From Gemmatimonadota bacterium (lineage in GTDB: Bacteria; Gemmatimonadota; Gemmatimonadetes; Gemmatimonadales; GWC2-71-9): 64,000 nt of DNA. Shown in pieces: positions 1 to 11,787 of this stretch. Where the stretch lies: assembly GCA_022563595.1 (NCBI GenBank), contig JADFNB010000006.1, forward strand, positions 35,268 through 99,267. The letters run 5' to 3'. Under the pieces are notes generated by a model. The model did not search any database and was not told the origin of the DNA. It saw only the letters and a program-made list of their open reading frames with translations. Numbering within the stretch: position 1 is the first letter of the stretch; each line of letters opens with the position of its first letter. The translations under genes and the position numbers were made by a program.

Positions 1-672
1 TTGGTACTGCTTGGCCCCACCATGGGCCCGAAGCCTCCGCAGCCGATCCGCCCTGGCGGAATCATTGGTCACGATCATGCCGCCGTCCCCCCACCCGCCG
101 AGGTTCTTGCTCGGGAAGAAAGAGAACGTGGCGGTGGTGCCCAGCTCGCCGGGCATGCGCCACTGCCCGTCGATCTGTCGGCGTGCACCGATCGCCTGAG
201 CCGCGTCCTCGATAACCGCCAACCCGTGTCGCTCGGCAAGCGCCGCCAGCCGTTCCATGGACGCCATCTGCCCGAAGAGATGCACCGGAACGATGGCTCG
301 CGTTCGGTCGGTAATGGCAGCCTCGACCTGGTCCATATCGATGTTGAATGTCGCCGGCTCGATGTCGACGAACACCGGTCTCCCACCGGCGTTCACAATG
401 GCCCCGGCAGTCGCGAAAAAGGTGAACGGAGTCGTGATGACCTCGTCGCCCGGCTGGATCGCCGTCTTGAGCGACAGGAGCAGGGCGTCCGTCCCGCTTG
501 CGCAGGCCACCGCCTCCGCGACGCGGCACAGTCCAGCGATCGCGCACTCCAGTTCGCCCACCACGTCACCCATGATGAACCGCTGCGAGTCGATAGCAGT
601 CATCAGGTTCACCATGATCTCATCACGGATAGCTTCGAACTGAACCTTCAGATCCAGTAACGGTACGTTCAT
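1..672 (-). CDS. DegT/DnrJ/EryC1-family PLP aminotransferase, C-terminus cut by window edge
   Basis: Reading the minus strand from the ATG at 672 gives 224 open codons running off the window edge, so only the N-terminal part is visible (family proteins are about 360-390 residues). It begins MNVPLLDLKVQFEAI, typical of sugar aminotransferases. It has the cofactor-site ACASGTDALLL near residue 57, VIEDAAQAIGA near 153 and the PLP-binding lysine at residue 189 in FFPSKNLGGWGDGG. The family transfers an amino group to a nucleotide-linked keto-sugar. With the WbpD-like acetyltransferase just upstream in transcription order, the likely substrate is a UDP-3-keto-GlcNAc-uronate type sugar (WbpE/WlbC role). 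That specificity is inferred from context. Confidence 0.9.
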   Translation of the reverse strand, partial: MNVPLLDLKVQFEAIRDEIMVNLMTAIDSQRFIMGDVVGELECAIAGLCRVAEAVACASGTDALLLSLKTAIQPGDEVITTPFTFFATAGAIVNAGGRPVFVDIEPATFNIDMDQVEAAITDRTRAIVPVHLFGQMASMERLAALAERHGLAVIEDAAQAIGARRQIDGQWRMPGELGTTATFSFFPSKNLGGWGDGGMIVTNDSARADRLRRLRAHGGAKQYQ

Positions 673-725
673 TGGTCGTCCAAGTTCAGTAAACACACAA
701 CCTTAACCAGTGTGCCGCATCGTGG

Positions 726-1295
726 TCAATCGCTCACGAGGCCGCCGTCGGTCTCACGATACGTGCGGTCGCAGGACCGGCACCTGGCCACCTGGTCGGT
801 GAGTCGCAGGCGATCGCCACAGTAACAGATCCAACCCACGCGGCGTGCCGGCACGCCCACCATCAGCGCGTAGGCCGGAACATCGGCCGTGACCACCGCG
901 CCGGCGCCGATGAAGGCATACTCCCCGATCGTGAAACCGCACAGGACGGTGGCGTTCGCCCCGATCGATGCGCCCCGCCGAACGAGGGTCCGCCGGTACT
1001 CGGATTTGCGCGGAATGTGACTGCGCGGATTGATGACGTTGGTGAAAACACAGGACGGGCCGCAGAAGACATCGTCCTCCAGTTCGACCCCCTCGTAGAT
1101 GGAGACGTTATTCTGGATTTTCACGTTGTTCCCGATCCGGGTGCCCGGCATGACGACCACGTTCTGCCCCAGGTTGCAGCGCTCCCCTATCTCCGCACCC
1201 GGCATCACGTGAGAGCAGTGCCAGATCTTCGTGCCGGCTCCGATCCGGGCCCCGTCGTCTACGAACGCGCTCTCATGAACGAAGTACTCCACCAT
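726..1295 (-). CDS. WbpD-like left-handed beta-helix N-acetyltransferase
   Basis: The 189-residue product starts [16 protein letters not shown] at the ATG at 1295, preceded by GGAGG a few bases upstream. An upstream in-frame extension to 1376 looks non-coding. Hexapeptide repeats ([44 protein letters not shown]) fill most of the protein, followed by the VPARRVGW motif of sugar acetyltransferases. The C-terminus carries two CxC/CxxC pairs (CYCGDRL and CRSCDRTY), a small zinc-ribbon-like tail. The WbpD family acetylates the 3-amino group of UDP-2-acetamido-3-amino sugars, so it should act directly after the adjacent aminotransferase in making an envelope glycan precursor. Confidence 0.87.
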   Translation of the reverse strand: MVEYFVHESAFVDDGARIGAGTKIWHCSHVMPGAEIGERCNLGQNVVVMPGTRIGNNVKIQNNVSIYEGVELEDDVFCGPSCVFTNVINPRSHIPRKSEYRRTLVRRGASIGANATVLCGFTIGEYAFIGAGAVVTADVPAYALMVGVPARRVGWICYCGDRLRLTDQVARCRSCDRTYRETDGGLVSD

Positions 1296-1376
1296 GTGCC
1301 TCCGGCTCAGCGTGATCAGTCCCGGGCGGGCGGTGCAAGGCAGCGCGGGCGGCCTTCGCCCGGCCACGTACCACAC

Positions 1377-2315
1377 TCACTCCTCACCTACGATTCTCAC
1401 CTCCAGCTCCAGCTCCACATCGAATGCTTCAACGACGCGCTTGCGCACCGTATCGATCACATCCAGAACATCGCGGGCCGTCGCGGCTCCAGTATTGACG
1501 ATATAGTTCGCATGGACGGGCGAGACGACCGCCCCCCCGACCCGGAACCCCTTCATCCCGGCGGCGGCGATCAGTTGGCCCGCTGTACGAAGCTCTCCGT
1601 GGGGTCCGGCCACGGGCGCGGCGGGGTTGCGGAACACGGACCCGCAACATGCCTCGGTGAACGGCGTCCCCGCTTTGCGCCACGTGAGATGGCTCTCGAT
1701 CTCGGCATGCAGTCGTTTCGGCTGCTCCGGCGCAAATTCGACGGTGACCTCCAGCACGGCTACGTTGCCGAGACCGCTCGCCCGGTAGCGCCATGCCAGA
1801 TCCGAGGTGCGACGGGTCTCCACCGTACCGTCCGCCGTGACCAGCGTGACCTCGCGTACGACGTCCTTGAACTCCTGGCCGTGGGCGCCCGCGTTCATGT
1901 AGACCCCGCCTCCCACGGTGCCGGGAACGCCGATCAGCCGATGCACGCCCGCCCACCCGCACTCGGCGGTCCGACGCGCGAGCAACGGGATGGGGAATCC
2001 GGCCCCCACACGCCAGACGGATCGATCCAGGCCGCCCTCCCAGATCTCTCCTATCGCCTTTCCCATCCGGAGCACGATGCCCGGGAATCCGCGGTCGCCA
2101 ACCAGAAGGTTAGATCCGAGCCCGATGACTGTCCACGGAACCCCGCGCTCTCGTGCAAATTCCACTGTGCGGACGACATCAGTGCTATTGTGCGGCTCCA
2201 CCAGCGCCGCCGCCGGGCCACCAATCCGATAGGTGGTGTATCGGGCGAGCGGCTCTTGGAACAACACGCGGCCCTCGACGGCCGCCGGAAGGTCGATCAC
2301 CGACCGGTCAGTCAC
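1377..2315 (-). CDS. murB: UDP-N-acetylenolpyruvoylglucosamine reductase MurB
   Basis: A 312-residue FAD enzyme that reduces UDP-GlcNAc-enolpyruvate to UDP-MurNAc with NADPH, the second committed step of cytoplasmic peptidoglycan synthesis. Visible motifs are [13 protein letters not shown] near residue 28, the FAD-binding [12 protein letters not shown] near 63, GAHGQEFKD near 143, the catalytic serine in CCGSVFRNP near 228 and [12 protein letters not shown] near 267. The length and lack of a large insertion fit the type II (Gram-positive-like) MurB subgroup. Its ATG overlaps the carB stop by four bases (ATGA), so the two are translationally coupled. murB beside carB is an unusual neighbourhood, because MurB usually sits in the dcw cluster. 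Confidence 0.96.
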   Translation of the reverse strand: MTDRSVIDLPAAVEGRVLFQEPLARYTTYRIGGPAAALVEPHNSTDVVRTVEFARERGVPWTVIGLGSNLLVGDRGFPGIVLRMGKAIGEIWEGGLDRSVWRVGAGFPIPLLARRTAECGWAGVHRLIGVPGTVGGGVYMNAGAHGQEFKDVVREVTLVTADGTVETRRTSDLAWRYRASGLGNVAVLEVTVEFAPEQPKRLHAEIESHLTWRKAGTPFTEACCGSVFRNPAAPVAGPHGELRTAGQLIAAAGMKGFRVGGAVVSPVHANYIVNTGAATARDVLDVIDTVRKRVVEAFDVELELEVRIVGEE

Positions 2316-5300
2316 GTGGCGATCTGACCGAACGCGAGCGGCCCTCCCAGCCGCCCGATCCCACTCACCTCATACCATTCCTGGAGGCACCGGACGGTAC
2401 CTTCGCGCGAGCGTAACGCCAAAATCGCGTCACAGGCGGCACTCGCGGCGGACATGGTGGTCGTGTACGGGACTGCGTTTTGGAGGGCCGTCCGGCGCAT
2501 CGAGTAATCGTCCCACTGTGTCAGTTTGCCAAGCGGCGTATTGATCAGCAAGTCCACTTTGCCCGACGTGATCATATCGTTCACGTTCGGCCTCCCCTCG
2601 TGGACCTTGAGCACCGTCTCGGTCGGTATCCCGCGCGCCTTCAGGTATCGCGCAGTGCCGTCCGTGGCAACAATACGGAATCCCATTTCGTGGAACCGCC
2701 TCACGATCGGCAACGCCGTTGGTTTGTCCGGATCGTTGACCGTCACCACCAGCGTGCCGGAGAGCGGCAGATCCGCGTCAGCCGCCGTCTGGGCCTTAGC
2801 GAACGCCATACCGAAGCTGTCCGCGATGCCCATGACCTCCCCGGTCGAGCGCATTTCGGGCCCGAGTACCGTATCGACGCCCGGGAGCTTGTTGAAGGGG
2901 AATACCGCTTCCTTGACCGCAACGTACGGGATCTGGACCTCGTCGGGTACACCGGATTCGTCGAGAGTTCGTCCCACCATGACCGCCGCTGCCAGCGCCG
3001 CCATCGGCACGCCCGTGGCCTTGCTGATGAACGGCACGGTGCGCGATCCCCTCGGGTTCACCTCCAGGACGTAGACCACGTCGTCCTTAACGGCGAATTG
3101 CACGTTGATGAGCCCCACGACACCGAGAGCGCGCGCGAACGCCCGCGTGTGCTCGCGCATGACCTCCACCGCGACGTCGTCCACCAGATAGCAGGGGACG
3201 ACGCACGCCGAGTCGCCGGAATGGATCCCGGCGTCCTCGATATGCTGCATGACGCCCCCGATGACGCAACGCGTACCATCTGAGATCGCATCTACGTCCG
3301 CTTCGAACGCGTCCTCGAGAAACGAGTCGATCAGGACGGGATGCTCGGGCGAGGCACGCGTCGCCGTCCCGAAGTAGCTCCGCAGTGAGGCCGCATCATA
3401 CACGATCTCCATCGCCCGACCACCGAGCACGTATGACGGACGTACCAGAATCGGATAGCCGATCTCCTCGGCGATCCGGATGGCGCTTTCCACGTCAGTT
3501 GCGGTGCCGTTGGCCGGCTGCGGAACCCCAAGCCGCCGCGTGAGCTCCCCGAACCGCTTCCGGTCTTCCGCCTGGTCGATCGCCTCAGGACTCGTCCCGA
3601 GGATCGGCACGCCGGCCGCTTCCAGGCCCTTCGCGAGTTTCAGCGGCGTTTGCCCGCCGAGTTGGACTATTACACCGCGAGGTCGCTCGAGCCGTACGAT
3701 CTCGAGCACGTCCTCGAGCGTCAGCGGTTCGAAGTAGAGCTTGTCCGAGATATCGAAGTCGGTGGAGACCGTCTCGGGGTTCGAGTTAATCATGATCGTG
3801 CGCAACCCGAGCTGGCGCAGCGCGAGCCCGGCACGGACGCAGCAGTAATCGAACTCGACGCCCTGCCCGATACGGTTCGGGCCGCTGCCCAGGATGACGA
3901 CGCCGTCCTGGCCGAGCGCCTCCGACTCGTTCTCGTCCTCGTAGCACGAGTAGAGGTACGGCGTGGCCGACGGAAACTCGCCGGCACAGGTATCCACCAT
4001 CTTGTAGCTGGGGTGGATCTCCCACTGCCAACGACGGTGCCGCACCTCCGTTTCGGTCTCGCCGCGCAAGCCCGCGAGCTGGCAATCCGAGAACCCGAGC
4101 CGCTTCATCCCCCGCAGTCGCTCGGGATCGACTTCGCGCGCCAAGCGGTATTCGTTTTCCGCCTCGACGAGTTCTGCGAGCTGACCGAGGAACCACGGGT
4201 CGATGTGTGTGAGCGCCGCGATCTCATCGGTGGCCAGCCCGGCCATGATCGCCCGCTTCACCTGGTAGATGCGTTCGGGCGTGGGCTGCCGCAGGGCGGC
4301 ACGCAGTTCCTCGACACCTTCGGATTCAAGTCCATCGTCGGCTAAGCGCACGCCCAACACCCAGCCGGGCCTGTCGATCTCGAGTGCCCGGATGCCTTTC
4401 TGAAAGGCCTCCTTGAACGTGCGGCCGATAGCCATGGACTCGCCGACCGATTTCATCTGGGTGGTGAGACGAGTGTCCGCGGTGGGGAACTTCTCGAACG
4501 CAAAGCGAGGGCACTTGACCACGACGTAGTCGAGTACCGGCTCGAAGGAAGCCGGCGTGGTCCTCGTTATGTCGTTGGGGAGTTCGTCGAGTGTCAAGCC
4601 GACCGCCAGTTTCGCCCCTATGCGTGCGATCGGGAACCCGGTGGCTTTCGACGCGAGTGCTGAGGAGCGTGAGACCCTGGGGTTCATCTCGATCACGAGT
4701 TGTTCGCCGGTCGCGGGATCGACCGCGAACTGGATGTTGCAGCCACCGGCCTCGACGCCGATTTCGCGTATGATGGCTATCGCGGCGTCCCGCATTTCCT
4801 GGTATTCGCGATCGGTCAGCGTCATCGCGGGGGCCACAGTGATGGAATCGCCCGTGTGGACGCCCATCGGGTCGAGGTTCTCGATCGAGCATACGATTAC
4901 AACGTTGTCGCGCCCGTCACGCATCACCTCGAGTTCGAACTCCTTCCAGCCGATCACCGACTGCTCCACCAGGGCGGTGCTAACCGGCGACAGCTCCAAC
5001 GCGCGCTTGACCACACCCTCGAACTCCGGCCGGTTGTAGGCGACCCCACCCCCCGTTCCGCCGAGGGTGAACGACGGGCGGATGATCGCGGGGAAACCGG
5101 TCGTCTCGACGGTGGCCAGAGCCTCATCGAACGACCGAACCAACTCACCGCGGGGCATAGACAGGCCGATGCGGGTCATCGCTTCCGCGAAGGCCTTCCG
5201 GTCTTCCGCCATCCGGATCGCCCGAGCACTCGCACCGATCAGTTCCACCCCATAGCGTTCCAACGTCCCATCGTCGTGCAGGGCGATGGCAACGTTCAGC

Positions 5301-5567
5301 GCGGTTTGGCCACCCATCGTGGGCAGCAACGCGTCGGGACGCTCACGTTCGATTACCTTCGCGACCCATGCGGGGGTGACCGGCTCGATGTACGTGCGGT
5401 CGGCCAGTTCCGGATCGGTCATGATCGTCGCGGGGTTCGAGTTGACCAGGATCACCCGGTAACCTTCCTCGCGCAGCGCCTTGACGGCCTGCGTCCCCGA
5501 GTAGTCGAACTCCGCCCCTTGCCCGATGACGATTGGTCCCGACCCAACCAGCAGGATACTCTCGATG

Positions 5568-5584
<17 letters not shown>
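2312..5584 (-). CDS. carB: Carbamoyl-phosphate synthase large subunit
   Basis: A 1090-residue protein of normal CarB length. It makes carbamoyl phosphate from bicarbonate, ATP and ammonia delivered by CarA, feeding pyrimidine and arginine synthesis. It shows the internal duplication expected of the family: [20 protein letters not shown] near residue 10 and [20 protein letters not shown] near 566. Each half carries an ATP-grasp domain ([14 protein letters not shown] and [14 protein letters not shown], each followed by an EMNPR/EVNPR site). The C-terminal MGS-like allosteric domain begins around residue 945 ([15 protein letters not shown]). No carA is present in the window. The first 17 bases overlap the end of the upstream rmd gene, placing carB in the same minus-strand run. 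Confidence 0.98.
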
Positions 5585-7477
<1,893 letters not shown>

Positions 7478-7536
7478 TTAGGGGATTGCAACGAGGCGGC
7501 ACCGACCCAGCCGGTGTCCACGCCCCGACACCCACG

Positions 7537-7560
7537 AAAAAGGGGACCCGCAGGGCCCCC
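7537..7560 (-). terminator. Rho-independent terminator of the ribosomal protein operon
   Basis: On the minus strand GGGGGCCC-TGC-GGGTCCCC forms a strong stem with a three-base loop and is followed at once by TTTTT. It lies about 30 bases past the rplQ stop and upstream of gmd, so it should end the rpmJ-to-rplQ transcript. Confidence 0.85.
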
Positions 7561-7589
7561 ATCTGGCAGTTGACGCCCCACCCGCTCCA

Positions 7590-7946
7590 TCACTCCGCAA
7601 GAAGCTCGATCCGAGCCATCTCGGCACCGTCACCGGAGCGGTGTCCGAGCTTGACAATACGCGTATAGCCGCCGGGTCGCGACGCGAACCGCGGTCCGAT
7701 CTCACCGAACAGACGGCCTGCCACGGCACGGTCCCTGATCCGCCGTTCAACCTGCCGCCTCGCGTGCAGATCACCCCGCCGCGCCAGCGTAATCAGCTTC
7801 TCCGCGAACGGACGAAGCTCCTTGGCCTTGGCTTCGGTCGTTACGACGCGGTCGTGGCGGAAGAACTCGGTAACCATGTTGTTGAGCATCGCCCGGCGGT
7901 GACTCGCCGTGCGGCTCAGCTGCCGACCTCTGACACGGTGGCGCAT
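7590..7946 (-). CDS. rplQ: 50S ribosomal protein L17
   Basis: A 118-residue basic protein, of typical L17 length, starting MRHRVRGRQLSRTASHRRAM, which matches the conserved L17 N-terminus. Further conserved parts are the LRPFAEKLITLARRG region and GGYTRIVKLGHRSGDGAEMA near the C-terminus. L17 is a large-subunit protein near the exit tunnel. The gene is last in the rpoA operon, seven bases after rpoA, and is followed by a strong terminator. Confidence 0.98.
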   Translation of the reverse strand: MRHRVRGRQLSRTASHRRAMLNNMVTEFFRHDRVVTTEAKAKELRPFAEKLITLARRGDLHARRQVERRIRDRAVAGRLFGEIGPRFASRPGGYTRIVKLGHRSGDGAEMARIELLAE

Positions 7947-7953
7947 CTGGGCG

Positions 7954-9018
7954 CTACTCCTGCTGTGCCGGGGACACGGGTTCTGCGTCCGCCTCCGACG
8001 CCGGTAGCGAGCCGGGATTCGTCACCACCAGATCACCGGCCTTGTCCTCGAACTCCATCCCAAAGCTCAGCTCCTCGCGGCGCAGTAATTCGGCGATCTC
8101 CTCCAGCGCCTTTTCACCCACGTTCTTGACCTTGAGCAGGTCGTCCTTGCTGTAGCGCACGAGATCGCCCAACGTGCTGATGTTCGAGTTCTTGAGCGAG
8201 TTGATGGACCGGACCGATAGCCCGCAGTCGTCGATCGGCTTCTGCAGCAGATCACGCAGCCGCGCGTCGTCCGGCTCGGCACCACCGTTGGTCGCCGCGA
8301 CCATCGGTACCTTGCCGAAGTTCAGGAACGCCTGGAAGTGTTCTTGTAAGAGGGCGGCCGCGTACGCGACCGCGTCTTCCGGTGAGATCGTACCGTTAGT
8401 CTCGACCTCCATAGTCAGGCGATCGAAGTCGGTCCGCTGACCGACGCGCGTCTCCGCAACGGTGAAATTGGCACGGCGCACGGGATTGTAGATCGAGTCC
8501 ACGCGCACCAAGTCAACCGGGAGCGAACGGTCGGCGGGGTGCTGGGACGCCTCCACATAGCCGCGGCCCTTGTTCACGTAGAACTCGCCGGTCAGCTCAC
8601 GATCTTCCTGCAGCGTGAACAGCAGATGATCGGGGTTCACGATCTGGACAGCGGAGTGCGGTTTGATATCGCGGGCGTGGATCGGCCCGGCCTTCTCCGC
8701 CGTTATGTGAAGCACAGCCTCATCTACGTCCTCGGCAAGAACGAGCGTGAGTTGTTTTAGGCGTTGAATGACCTGGTGGATATCCTCCACCACACCAGGC
8801 ACGGTCTGATGCTCGTGCACCACGCCGTCGAGTCTGAATCCCCACACCGCAGTGCCCCGCAGTGATGACAGGAGCATGCGACGCAGCGAGTTGCCCAGTG
8901 TGTAGCCGTAGCCTCGCTCCAGGGGTTGGAGCCGAAACTCGGCCGCGTATGGGTTGTCCTCCCGTTTGGCCATCTCGACCACGGAGGGGCGCACCAGTCC
9001 AGTGAGATCGATGTTCAT
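7954..9018 (-). CDS. rpoA: DNA-directed RNA polymerase subunit alpha
   Basis: The 354-residue protein begins MNIDLTGLVRPSVVEMAKRE at the ATG at 9018. The open frame extends upstream to 9177 but that part resembles no alpha subunit. The N-terminal dimerisation domain shows the hallmark RGYGYTLGNSLRRMLLSS near residue 39. The C-terminal DNA-binding domain spans roughly residues 245-315 (VRSINSLKNSNISTLGDL and LLKVKNVGEKALEEI, the helix-hairpin-helix that contacts UP elements and activators). An acidic tail follows. Placement between rpsD and rplQ is the canonical alpha-operon order. Confidence 0.98.
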   Translation of the reverse strand: MNIDLTGLVRPSVVEMAKREDNPYAAEFRLQPLERGYGYTLGNSLRRMLLSSLRGTAVWGFRLDGVVHEHQTVPGVVEDIHQVIQRLKQLTLVLAEDVDEAVLHITAEKAGPIHARDIKPHSAVQIVNPDHLLFTLQEDRELTGEFYVNKGRGYVEASQHPADRSLPVDLVRVDSIYNPVRRANFTVAETRVGQRTDFDRLTMEVETNGTISPEDAVAYAAALLQEHFQAFLNFGKVPMVAATNGGAEPDDARLRDLLQKPIDDCGLSVRSINSLKNSNISTLGDLVRYSKDDLLKVKNVGEKALEEIAELLRREELSFGMEFEDKAGDLVVTNPGSLPASEADAEPVSPAQQE

Positions 9019-9062
9019 AATGACTGCGAGCGAAACCCACGTTGTTGGGTAACGATCCGCGT

Positions 9063-9698
9063 TTACCTCGAGTAGAGTTCCACGATCAGCTGCTCCTGAG
9101 CGGCGATCGGTATGGCATCGCGTGTCGGCAGCTCGGTTACCTTGCCCACCGCCTTTTCGGCATCGACCGTAAGCCACGAAATAGGCGCACCTCTAGATGC
9201 CTGATCCAGAGCCGCTTTCACCAGTGCCATGTCACGACTCGCGTCAGCGACCTTGACCTCGTCCGCCGCCCGGACGCGGAAGGAGGGGATGTCCACGGTG
9301 CGTCCGTTCACCTCGATGTGACGGTGTCGCACAAGCTGCCTTGCCGCCTTGCGGCTCGGCGCAAACCCCATCCGGTAGACGATGTTGTCCAGCCGCCTCT
9401 CGAGCGAGATCAACAGGTTCGCGCCCGTCACGCCGGGCTCGGCGCGCACCTTCCGGAAGGTCGTGCGGAACTGGCGCTCGGAGAGCCCATACATGCGTTT
9501 GACCTTCTGCTTCTCGCGCAACTGCTTCGAGTACTCGGATGCCTTGCGCCGCCGGGCCATCGTCTGGCCGTGCTGGCCGGGCGCGTATCCCCGTCGTTCG
9601 ATGCCGCACTTGTCCGTGAGGCACCGCGTGCCCTTGAGAAACAGCTTCGTGCCTTCTCGGCGGCACAGCTTGCAGGACGGACCGGTGTATCGTGCCAC
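9063..9698 (-). CDS. rpsD: 30S ribosomal protein S4, zinc-binding form
   Basis: A 211-residue S4 that nucleates small-subunit assembly and binds 16S rRNA. It begins MARYTGPSCKLCRREG and carries C-x2-C plus two further cysteines (CLTDKC), so it is the zinc-containing C+ version. The RNA-binding S4 domain occupies the middle (ERRLDNIVYRMGFAPSRKAA and VRHRHIEVNGR, about residues 99-165). It is co-transcribed with rpsK and rpoA. In many bacteria S4 autoregulates this operon, but I did not identify a leader structure. Confidence 0.98.
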   Translation of the reverse strand: MARYTGPSCKLCRREGTKLFLKGTRCLTDKCGIERRGYAPGQHGQTMARRRKASEYSKQLREKQKVKRMYGLSERQFRTTFRKVRAEPGVTGANLLISLERRLDNIVYRMGFAPSRKAARQLVRHRHIEVNGRTVDIPSFRVRAADEVKVADASRDMALVKAALDQASRGAPISWLTVDAEKAVGKVTELPTRDAIPIAAQEQLIVELYSR

Positions 9699-9701
9699 GG
9701 C

Positions 9702-10094
9702 TCACACCCGCCGCTTCTTGGGTGGGCGGCATCCATTGTGCGGGATCGGCGTGACGTCCCGGATGGACAGGATTTGCAACCCTGCCGCCGCCAACGCTTG
9801 CACCGCTGACTCCCGTCCCGATCCCGGACCTTGAACACGGACGTGCACCTTCCGGACCCCCATATTCAACGCGTCGCGACCGCACTGCTCGGCAGCGACC
9901 GTCGCGGCGAAGGAGGTGGATTTTTTCGACCCCTTGAACCCCGACTTGCCCGCAGAGCCCCACGTGACCGTGTTGCCATTGGTGTCGGTTATGGTGATAA
10001 GTGTGTTGTTGAACGTCGCGGTGATGTGGGCTACGCCCTCGGACTCGACCACCTTCTTGGAGCGTTTCGCACCGGATGAACTCGCTTGAGGCAT
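9702..10094 (-). CDS. rpsK: 30S ribosomal protein S11
   Basis: A 130-residue protein ending in the diagnostic S11 C-terminus [16 protein letters not shown]. The core motifs [20 protein letters not shown] and [18 protein letters not shown] are present. S11 helps build the mRNA-binding platform of the small subunit. The gene lies three bases after rpsM and three bases before rpsD within the alpha operon. Confidence 0.98.
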   Translation of the reverse strand: MPQASSSGAKRSKKVVESEGVAHITATFNNTLITITDTNGNTVTWGSAGKSGFKGSKKSTSFAATVAAEQCGRDALNMGVRKVHVRVQGPGSGRESAVQALAAAGLQILSIRDVTPIPHNGCRPPKKRRV

Positions 10095-10097
10095 ACT

Positions 10098-10478
10098 CTA
10101 CTTCTTCATCACTTTCTTCTTGCCGGCGATCGCGCGCCGCGGTCCCTTCTTGGTGCGGGCATTGGTATGGGTACGCTGCCCGCGGACCGGAAGCCCGCGT
10201 CGATGACGCATGCCTCGATAGCTGCCGATATCCATGAGGCGCTTGATGTGCATCGCCACTTCGGTGCGCAACGCTCCCTCAACCTTCACACCGCGTTCGA
10301 TGGACTGCCGCAGCCGCGCCACCTCTGCGTCGGACAGATCCCGCACGCGGGTGTCGCCGGAGATGGCGGTCTCGTCGAGTATGCGCTGGGACGTCGATAG
10401 CCCAACACCAAAAATATATGTCAGGGCGATCTCGATCCGCTTTTCGCGGGGAAGATCGACGCCGGCGATTCGTGCCAT
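10098..10478 (-). CDS. rpsM: 30S ribosomal protein S13
   Basis: A 126-residue protein starting [19 protein letters not shown] and containing TYIFGVG, the helix-hairpin-helix region. It also has [20 protein letters not shown] and ends in a lysine-rich tail, all typical of S13. S13 sits in the head of the small subunit and contacts the P-site tRNA and L5. It follows rpmJ by three bases. Confidence 0.98.
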   Translation of the reverse strand: MARIAGVDLPREKRIEIALTYIFGVGLSTSQRILDETAISGDTRVRDLSDAEVARLRQSIERGVKVEGALRTEVAMHIKRLMDIGSYRGMRHRRGLPVRGQRTHTNARTKKGPRRAIAGKKKVMKK

Positions 10479-10481
10479 TGG

Positions 10482-10598
10482 CTAGCCTTGCCGCTGCTTG
10501 TGCTTCGGGTTCCGTTTGCAGATCACGAACGTGACACCACGGCGACGAATCACCTTGCAATGCTCGCAGATCCGCTTGACACTCGAACGAACTTTCAC
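10482..10598 (-). CDS. rpmJ: 50S ribosomal protein L36
   Basis: A 38-residue protein too short for most ORF callers. It begins at a GTG at 10598 (GGAGG six to seven bases upstream) and reads [19 protein letters not shown], ending with [12 protein letters not shown]. The cysteines in ICEHC and VICKRNPKH form the C+ zinc-ribbon version of L36. The gene is first in the alpha operon, directly after a good promoter. infA, often its upstream partner, is absent here. Confidence 0.96.
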   Translation of the reverse strand: MKVRSSVKRICEHCKVIRRRGVTFVICKRNPKHKQRQG

Positions 10599-10638
10599 GA
10601 GCAGCCTCCGCTTGTCGAGGTTCGCGACCAGAACTTTT

Positions 10639-10667
10639 AATATAGATGAGACCTAAACCCACCGCAA
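10639..10667 (-). promoter_or_regulatory. Sigma-70-like promoter of the rpmJ-rplQ operon
   Basis: On the minus strand TTGCGG (10667-10662) and TATATT (10644-10639) are separated by exactly 17 bases. They lie about 40 bases upstream of the rpmJ GTG. This is the only good promoter I see ahead of the ribosomal operon. Confidence 0.65.
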
Positions 10668-10675
10668 GTGAGCAG

Positions 10676-11107
10676 TTACGGCGCCACCCGCACCTCTCGC
10701 AGGCGCCACTCTCCACCTACTATTCGGAACCCGAAGAACAGCATTTCCACGCGCTCGTCGGACGTCCCCCGGACCGTATAGCGCCGCGCCATCTCGGCGT
10801 AGGCGTGGTCCTCCGCTACGTGACGGATTTCGCGCAGCACCAGCTCCTTTTCGTCCGCGTCGGCAAGATAGCGCTCCAACAGCCGCGCAGCTTGGCCCGG
10901 CCGGAGCGCCTGGGATACCGCCACGCCGGGGATGCGCAGGCGGACAGTGTCGCTGCGGGCCACGAGATCGTGGGTGGCATGCCCCAGCCACGCCGCGCGC
11001 GCGCGCTCCACGACGTCCTTGAGCGGGGCCTGTGCGCTCAACATGCGCGGTGCGGCCAGGGCCACCGCCAATCCCGCGTGGATAAGCGCTGCGGACATCA
11101 GATTCAT
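10676..11107 (-). CDS. Small secreted protein of unknown function
   Basis: A 143-residue product from the ATG at 11107, which overlaps the pyrF stop by four bases (ATGA). It begins MNLMSAALIHAGLAVALAAP, a signal peptide likely cleaved after LSAQA near residue 26. The mature part has the feel of a small alpha/beta NTF2-like fold (LLERYLADADEKELVLREI, then beta strands RYTVRGTSDERVEMLFFGF and EWRLREVRVAP), resembling DUF4783-type periplasmic proteins. This fold call is tentative. It is the last gene of the smpB-pyrF operon and has no recognisable catalytic motif. Confidence 0.7.
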   Translation of the reverse strand: MNLMSAALIHAGLAVALAAPRMLSAQAPLKDVVERARAAWLGHATHDLVARSDTVRLRIPGVAVSQALRPGQAARLLERYLADADEKELVLREIRHVAEDHAYAEMARRYTVRGTSDERVEMLFFGFRIVGGEWRLREVRVAP

Positions 11108-11787
11108 GATGCGGCCTCGCATATGGCCTGATACACCCGATCCGGGTCATCGGCCCGAGAAATTGGGCGGCCCACCACCAGATGGGTTGCGCCTGCCATG
11201 ACGGCGCTCTGAGGATCGGCCGTGCGGCGCTGGTCGTCCGTCGGAGCACCGGGCAGCCGAATCCCCGGAACGACAATCCATGCGTCGCTTCCCAGCTCCG
11301 ACTTGGCGACCGCCGCTTCGGCGGCCGAGACCACCACACCCCCCAAGCCCGCTGCAAGTGCCATGCGGGCCAAGCGCGCGACCTCGCCAGCCGGATCCAC
11401 CGTGGCGCCGCGCCCCGCCAGATCCGCGTAGTCCTCCGCGGCATGCGACGTCAGCATCGTGACCGCGACCACCCGTAACGCGTCGCCGGCCGCCTCCGCA
11501 GCCGCCCGCATCATGGCTCGGCCACCGAGGGCATGCACAGTGGCCAGATCGATGCCAGCTACGGTCGCCGCCGTAACCGCCCCGGCAACCTGGTGAGGAA
11601 TATCATGCCACTTCAGGTCCAGGAACACCCTGAGCCCACGGGCTTTCAACTCGCGCACCAGTTCGCGACCGGCTCCGACGAACAGCGTCGATCCGACCTT
11701 CACCCACCGCAGGCCGGGGAGACGAGCTACCAAAGCGAGCGCTTCCTCGCCCGCTACCATGTCAAGCGCGACGATGACTTCAGCCAT
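11104..11787 (-). CDS. pyrF: Orotidine 5'-phosphate decarboxylase
   Basis: A 227-residue TIM-barrel enzyme catalysing the last step of de novo UMP synthesis. The N-terminal IVALDM carries the first conserved aspartate. The catalytic Lys/Asp array is in FLDLKWHDIPHQVAG near residue 55, and the phosphate-binding segments VVPGIRLPG and HLVVGRPISRADDP are present. The length fits the short group-I (bacterial) OMP decarboxylases. It overlaps pyrD by eight bases, coupling the two consecutive pyrimidine enzymes. Confidence 0.97.
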   Translation of the reverse strand: MAEVIVALDMVAGEEALALVARLPGLRWVKVGSTLFVGAGRELVRELKARGLRVFLDLKWHDIPHQVAGAVTAATVAGIDLATVHALGGRAMMRAAAEAAGDALRVVAVTMLTSHAAEDYADLAGRGATVDPAGEVARLARMALAAGLGGVVVSAAEAAVAKSELGSDAWIVVPGIRLPGAPTDDQRRTADPQSAVMAGATHLVVGRPISRADDPDRVYQAICEAAS